Shown piece after piece: positions 60,103 through 64,000 of a stretch of 64,000 nucleotides of DNA (within the stretch, counting starts at the first letter, position 1; each line of letters opens with the position of its first letter). The DNA is from CAWKAO01 sp963847665 (GTDB lineage: Bacteria > Actinomycetota > Humimicrobiia > Humimicrobiales > Humimicrobiaceae): the NCBI GenBank assembly GCA_963847665.1, contig CAWKAO010000001.1, positions 149,529 to 213,528 on the forward strand. Direction: 5' to 3'. Below the pieces are notes generated by a model. That model was not told where the DNA came from and did no database searches. It worked only from the letters and a program-made list of their open reading frames with translations. Made by a program: the position numbers and the translations under genes.

Positions 60103-62307
60103 ATGGATGAAAAAGGAAAATGTCCGGTTACGGGAGCGACCGGGCATAAGAATTTTAGTAGTGGTACGACGAATAGGGATTGGTGGCCTGACCAGTTGAA
60201 TCTTAAGATGCTTCATCAGAATCCAGCTATGAGAAATCCAATGGGTGAAGGATTCAACTATGCTGAAGAATTTAAGAAACTGGACCTTAAGGCAGTAAAA
60301 AAAGACTTATATGCTTTAATGACCGATTCACAGGAATGGTGGCCTGCTGACTACGGACATTATGGGCCATTGTTTATCCGTATGTCCTGGCATAGCGCAG
60401 GAACATACCGTATGGGAGATGGCCGTGGTGGTGCAGGATCGGGTAATCAGCGCTTTGCTCCTCTGAACAGCTGGCCGGATAATGTAAACCTTGATAAAGC
60501 ACGACGTCTGCTTTGGCCTATCAAGCAGAAATACGGCAAAAAGATTTCCTGGGCCGACCTTATGATCCTTGCCGGTAATTGTGCTTTGGAGTCAATGGGT
60601 TTTAAAACCTTCGGTTTTGGTGGTGGTCGTGAAGATGTCTGGGGGCCTGAAGAGGATACCTACTGGGGTGCCGAGACTGAATGGCTTGGGGATAAGCGCT
60701 ATTCTGGTGATAGGGAACTTGAAAATCCACTTGCTGCTGTGCAGATGGGTCTGATTTATGTAAATCCAGAAGGACCAAACGGCCAACCCAGTGCAGTCGC
60801 TTCCGGAAAAGACATCCGGGAGACTTTTGCGCGTATGGCTATGAACGACGAGGAGACTGTTGCCCTGGTCGCAGGGGGCCATACATTTGGTAAATGTCAC
60901 GGAGCAGGAAGTGCGACCCACGTAGGTCCGGAGCCTGAGGCTGCCAGTATCGAAGAACAGGGGCTTGGCTGGAAGAATAGCATGGGTAGCGGCAAAGGCG
61001 GCGATACGATCTCAAGTGGCATTGAAGGGGCCTGGACTCCCTCACCAACCAAATGGGACAATAGTTATTTGGACACCCTGTTTAAGTATGATTGGGATCT
61101 TGTTAAAAGCCCTGCCGGTGCCTGGCAATGGGTTCCAACTGATCCTGCTGCTGCAGAACTTGTTCCAGATGCGCACGATCCTTCAAAAAGGCATGCACCG
61201 ATGATGACTACTGCAGATCTTGCATTAAAGATGGATCCTATCTACAGGCCGATTGCCAAGCGTTATCAGGAGAATCCAGAGGAATTTGCTGATGCTTTCG
61301 CTCGCGCATGGTTCAAGCTGACTCACCGCGATATGGGTCCGCGCACCAGATATCTAGGTCCGGAGGTTCCGGCTGAGGAGCTGATCTGGCAGGATCCGGT
61401 ACCTGCAGTCGATCATGAACTGATTGATGAAGGGGATATCGCAGATCTTAAGGATAGAATTCTTGACTCAGGTTTGTCCGTTTCTCAACTGGTCTCTACA
61501 GCCTGGGCATCAGCATCGACGTTCCGCGGGTCAGATAAGCGGGGCGGAGCAAATGGAGCTCGCATACGTCTTGCACCTCAGAAGGATTGGGAAGTAAACC
61601 AACCAGCACAACTGCAAACTGTGTTACAAGCTCTTGAAAAAATTCACAATGCATTCAATAGTGCACAATCAGGAAAAAAGAGGGTATCCATTGCCGATCT
61701 GATTGTCCTGGCTGGATGCTCCGGAATAGAGAAAGCGGCTAAGAAGGCCGGTTTTGATCTTTCTGTTCCTTTTACACCGGGTCGTACAGATGCATCGCAA
61801 GAACAGACCGATGCAACTTCATTCTCAGTCCTTGAACCGAAAGCAGATGGTTTCCGTAACTATATTAAAGCTAAATATGCTGTATCTGCTGAGGAAATGT
61901 TAGTTGATCGGGCACAATTACTGGGGCTGACAGCGCCTGAGATGACGGTTCTGATTGGTGGTATGCGGGTATTAAATACCAATTACAATAAGTCCCAGCA
62001 CGGTGTATTTACCAGGAATCCTGAAAGTCTGACTAATGACTTCTTTGTAAATCTACTCGATATGGACACCAGGTGGACAGCGACCACTGAAGACAGTGAC
62101 ACATTCGAGGGTAGAGATTATAAAACCGGGAAACTGAAATGGACCGGGACACGTGTTGACCTGATCTTCGGTTCTAATTCTGAGCTTCGGGCCATTACAG
62201 AGGTGTATGCAAGTGACGATGCCCAACAGAAATTCATTCAGGATTTTGTAACAGCCTGGAATAAGGTGATGAACGCAGACCGTTTTGAATTTACAGGAGA
62301 ACAATGA
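60103..62307 (+). CDS. katG: Catalase-peroxidase KatG
   Basis: This 734-residue heme enzyme has the distal Arg93-Trp96-His97 (RMSWHSAGTYR), the Trp-Tyr-Met crosslink set (Trp96, Tyr219, Met245) needed for catalase activity, and the proximal heme ligand His260 (GGHTFGKCHGAG). The second, non-heme domain is complete. It destroys hydrogen peroxide in the cytoplasm. AAAGGAGG precedes the ATG. Codon use differs from the rest of the window: Arg is written CGT/CGC, which hints at transfer. It is translationally coupled (ATGA) to a DUF6790 gene. Confidence 0.97.
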   Translation: MDEKGKCPVTGATGHKNFSSGTTNRDWWPDQLNLKMLHQNPAMRNPMGEGFNYAEEFKKLDLKAVKKDLYALMTDSQEWWPADYGHYGPLFIRMSWHSAGTYRMGDGRGGAGSGNQRFAPLNSWPDNVNLDKARRLLWPIKQKYGKKISWADLMILAGNCALESMGFKTFGFGGGREDVWGPEEDTYWGAETEWLGDKRYSGDRELENPLAAVQMGLIYVNPEGPNGQPSAVASGKDIRETFARMAMNDEETVALVAGGHTFGKCHGAGSATHVGPEPEAASIEEQGLGWKNSMGSGKGGDTISSGIEGAWTPSPTKWDNSYLDTLFKYDWDLVKSPAGAWQWVPTDPAAAELVPDAHDPSKRHAPMMTTADLALKMDPIYRPIAKRYQENPEEFADAFARAWFKLTHRDMGPRTRYLGPEVPAEELIWQDPVPAVDHELIDEGDIADLKDRILDSGLSVSQLVSTAWASASTFRGSDKRGGANGARIRLAPQKDWEVNQPAQLQTVLQALEKIHNAFNSAQSGKKRVSIADLIVLAGCSGIEKAAKKAGFDLSVPFTPGRTDASQEQTDATSFSVLEPKADGFRNYIKAKYAVSAEEMLVDRAQLLGLTAPEMTVLIGGMRVLNTNYNKSQHGVFTRNPESLTNDFFVNLLDMDTRWTATTEDSDTFEGRDYKTGKLKWTGTRVDLIFGSNSELRAITEVYASDDAQQKFIQDFVTAWNKVMNADRFEFTGEQ

Positions 62308-62861
62308 TAGAGAATATTTTTAACATCCCTGGATTAAATGTTTATATCACGTTGTTAGGCATTATTATTGCAGTAGCAATCAATCTCTCTTTTGCTAAAA
62401 AAGTTACCAGATCAAAAAAAGTCGAAATCGTTTTAATGCATGCTATCGGGATCAGCGCATTTATGAGTATAGTTAATTTTATCGGGCATGCTTTTTTTGC
62501 AGACACTTTAGCTAATTCTATTGGATGGCCTGCAGGAAATCCATTTCAGATAGAAGTCGCTGGAGCCAATTTAGGTATCGGGCTTATCGGATATCTGGGA
62601 TACTGGAGAAGGGATTTCTGGCTGCCTTATATAATCGTAAGGACTTGTTTTATGTGGACTGCTGCTGCAATACATATAATTGAAATTATTAAGAGCAGCA
62701 ATTTTTCACCTGGCAATGCTGGGCCTATTTTGTACTGGGATATTTTATGGCCGATCTTACTTGCAGTACTGTATTTTATTCATATAAGAATGGAATCGGG
62801 AGAAGCTCCTAAAGGATATTTAAGGACCCGTCCTCTGTCAGGAAAAAAGGTTATAAAATAA
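62304..62861 (+). CDS. DUF6790 family membrane protein coupled to katG
   Basis: This 185-residue protein has about five membrane helices with the WPAGNPFQIEVAGANLGIGLIGYLGYW segment that I link to DUF6790. Its ATG overlaps the katG stop by four bases (ATGA), so it is co-translated with KatG. Function is unknown; a membrane partner in peroxide defence is an inference from coupling. Confidence 0.7.
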   Translation: MIENIFNIPGLNVYITLLGIIIAVAINLSFAKKVTRSKKVEIVLMHAIGISAFMSIVNFIGHAFFADTLANSIGWPAGNPFQIEVAGANLGIGLIGYLGYWRRDFWLPYIIVRTCFMWTAAAIHIIEIIKSSNFSPGNAGPILYWDILWPILLAVLYFIHIRMESGEAPKGYLRTRPLSGKKVIK

Positions 62862-63080
62862 AAAGCCTATTATATTGTGCTTAAATTTAAACTTAAGACA
62901 TGTGTTTTGGCTGGCCAAGATAGTGAAATTTTGATCCAATTTATTAAAGAGATTTTGAATTTATATAATAATTTTAAGTTTAACTATTTAAAAATATAAT
63001 TCTGTGATTTGTTAAAATTAGTAGCAAAAAGTTGCTTTTTATGTTATTATACAACTTTGTTATTAAAAGGAGATATTAAC
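62862..63080. other. Intergenic region upstream of toxin-antitoxin genes
   Basis: 219 bases of AT-rich DNA. A short hairpin AGCAA / TTGCT followed by T-rich sequence lies near 63023-63040 and TTGGC/GCCAA arms near 62908-62920. These could be operators for the antitoxin or a weak terminator of the katG operon. Confidence 0.35.
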
Positions 63081-63308
63081 ATGAGTACAGCAATTAAAAT
63101 TTCAAAAGAGATTGCAGCAGAAGCAAAACTTTCTGCAAAAGTGTCAAGAAGATCCATGGCAGGACAAGTTGAATACTGGGCGTTTATTGGAAAAATTGCA
63201 GAGGATAACCCGGATTTATCTTTCTTAGTAATAAAAGACATTTTACTTGGAAGGCAGCAACTAAAAGAAGGACTTGGTACTCCTTATTCATTTGGAGAAG
63301 GAGATTAG
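63081..63308 (+). CDS. ParD-like antitoxin
   Basis: This 75-residue protein begins MSTAIKISKEIAAEAKLSAKVSRRSMAGQVEYWAFIGKIAEDNPDL, the ribbon-helix-helix pattern of the ParD-like antitoxin family. It binds DNA and neutralises the toxin encoded next. I choose ATG 63081, preceded by AAAAGGAG; an in-frame upstream start at 63009 lies in the promoter. The toxin gene starts three bases after its stop. Confidence 0.85.
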   Translation: MSTAIKISKEIAAEAKLSAKVSRRSMAGQVEYWAFIGKIAEDNPDLSFLVIKDILLGRQQLKEGLGTPYSFGEGD

Positions 63309-63310
63309 TC

Positions 63311-63589
63311 ATTAAAATAATACAATCACCACTCTTTGAAAAGCAGAAGAAAAGACTTTATAAGGACCAGATTAAAATACTTGACAAAGCGATTAGAAAA
63401 ATTGCTGCGAAACCTGGAATCAGTCAGGAAAAAAAAGGTACTCTAAGAGGTGTCAGGGTTTATAAATTTCATATAGAAAAACAACTTTTTTTATTAGCTT
63501 ATGAATTTGAAAATGACGTTTTGAGTCTTATTATGATTGGCTCTCATGAAAACTATTATAGAGACCTTACTAAGTATTATAAAGAATAA
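63311..63589 (+). CDS. RelE/ParE family toxin with probable ATT start
   Basis: The 92-codon frame after the antitoxin encodes a RelE/ParE-like protein: SPLFEKQKKRLYKDQIKILDKAIRKIAAKPG, the central KGTLRGVRVYKFHIEKQLFLLAYEFENDVLSLIMIGSHENYYRDL. No ATG, GTG or TTG is available in frame. ATT at 63311 lies seven bases after AAGGAG, the best initiation signal, and may keep toxin translation low. It probably cleaves mRNA at the ribosome or poisons gyrase. Confidence 0.8.
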   Translation: MKIIQSPLFEKQKKRLYKDQIKILDKAIRKIAAKPGISQEKKGTLRGVRVYKFHIEKQLFLLAYEFENDVLSLIMIGSHENYYRDLTKYYKE

Positions 63590-63751
63590 ACGTTTTAGCT
63601 GCCCTGAGTCACGAAATAACGAACCATTTTTTATATGGGACAGTTTATTTAAAAAAATCTTTTTAAGTGAGATTTTCTTAATGATTTATTAACTTTTCTA
63701 AAATACTATTTTTCCAGTAAAAACTTGAAATCTTGTGTTGTATTTATAATC

Positions 63752-63780
63752 TTGCTAAAGCAATTTTTATAAAATATAAT
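63752..63780 (+). promoter_or_regulatory. Promoter for the HerA-like ATPase gene
   Basis: TTGCTA (63752-63757), 17 bases, TATAAT (63775-63780). It lies in the 267-base gap after the toxin gene; about 70 bases of leader precede the ATG at 63857. No other structure is clear in the gap. Confidence 0.7.
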
Positions 63781-63856
63781 CAAAAAATATGATTGAGACT
63801 GTCTGTCACTTTATTGTCAAAAGCTTACCTTCATAAAAATAAGGGGAGAATTTTAT

Positions 63857-64000
63857 ATGTCAGATATATATAAGTTGTTATTTGCCAAAAGCGACCATGA
63901 AATATTTTTATTATCTAAAATGGCAAACCGGCATGGTTTGATTGCTGGAGCTACAGGAACAGGTAAAACAGTTTCCCTAAAAGTATTAGCAGAAGCATTT
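63857..64000 (+). CDS. HerA-like helicase/DUF853 ATPase, N-terminal fragment
   Basis: The first 48 residues are present, with the Walker A GLIAGATGTGKTVSL. The sequence MSDIYKLLFAKSDHEIFLLSKMANRHG matches the start of HerA-type bacterial ATPases (DUF853). These are ring ATPases linked to DNA translocation, often near toxin or defence genes. AAGGGGAG precedes the ATG. The gene runs off the window's right end. Confidence 0.75.
   Translation, partial: MSDIYKLLFAKSDHEIFLLSKMANRHGLIAGATGTGKTVSLKVLAEAF

Noticed and set aside
1..64000. tRNA, rRNA, CRISPR or insertion-sequence signals
   Set aside because: No T-loop pattern (GGTTCGAATCC or its complement) with a cloverleaf, no rRNA conserved stretch, no regularly spaced repeat series and no transposase was found by eye.
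1..64000. TGA as a sense codon (alternative genetic code)
   Set aside because: TGA serves as the stop of several well-defined genes (for example the FtsL-like and UroD-like genes), and no protein needs TGA read-through.

Overview
This 64 kb window comes from an AT-rich bacterial chromosome, and its gene content points to an uncultured anaerobe or facultative anaerobe. Arginine is written almost only as AGA/AGG outside katG. TTG and GTG starts are common, TGA is a normal stop, and both Shine-Dalgarno (SD)-led and SD-less genes are present. Anaerobic traits include several 4Fe-4S proteins, three Fe-S-type Rrf2 regulators, two MtaA-like UroD-family proteins, two radical SAM proteins and a B12-binding protein. 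I cannot assign a phylum from sequence alone. I found no rRNA, tRNA, CRISPR array or insertion sequence.

Layout. 0-7 kb: a minimal zincin, a BASS-type transporter with a methyltransferase, a DUF485/acetate-type Na+ symporter pair, and a LacI regulator with its operator and a 33-aa membrane peptide. 7-13 kb: a B12/radical SAM protein and a Ku-LigD-phasin operon for end joining, with ligD frameshifted. 13-18.5 kb: MscL, a broken GGDEF-HD-GYP gene next to degV, DUF4332 and LysM proteins, and a twice-frameshifted M48 protease. 18-25 kb: an Rrf2/ferredoxin unit, an opine-dehydrogenase-like gene with a B12 mutase-like gene, and an asparagine-synthetase homologue whose glutaminase cysteine is alanine. 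25-31 kb: MscS and two separate trehalose routes (OtsA/OtsB and TreT with DUF5752). 31-47 kb: UroD-like methyltransferase, lone Flp pilin, glycosyltransferases, transporters (MATE, GltS-like), PlsY, ABC-F, an HlyD/histidine-kinase chimera and a radical SAM protein. 47-52 kb: a sulfur-type module with DoxX and Rrf2 divergent from Rrf2, a COG1900 homocysteine-biosynthesis protein and a NIL-ferredoxin. 52-60 kb: small regulators, an FtsL-like protein, DUF362, a frameshifted epimerase, a second UroD-like protein and a hydrolase. 60-64 kb: katG with a DUF6790 partner, a ParD/RelE toxin-antitoxin pair whose toxin seems to start with ATT, and the start of a HerA-like ATPase.

Functional themes. The window is rich in osmotic and desiccation functions (MscL, MscS, two trehalose routes), break repair (Ku/LigD) and peroxide defence (KatG, whose codon use suggests transfer). 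Sulfur and Fe-S homeostasis appears under several Rrf2 regulators, with operator-like palindromes on three of their promoters.

Broken genes. At least five loci are damaged: ligD, ste24/M48, an epimerase, GGDEF-HD-GYP and HlyD/HK. This means either real decay or uncorrected sequencing and assembly errors, and read-level checks should precede functional claims. Three of the four frameshift points fall on an AGCT tetranucleotide.
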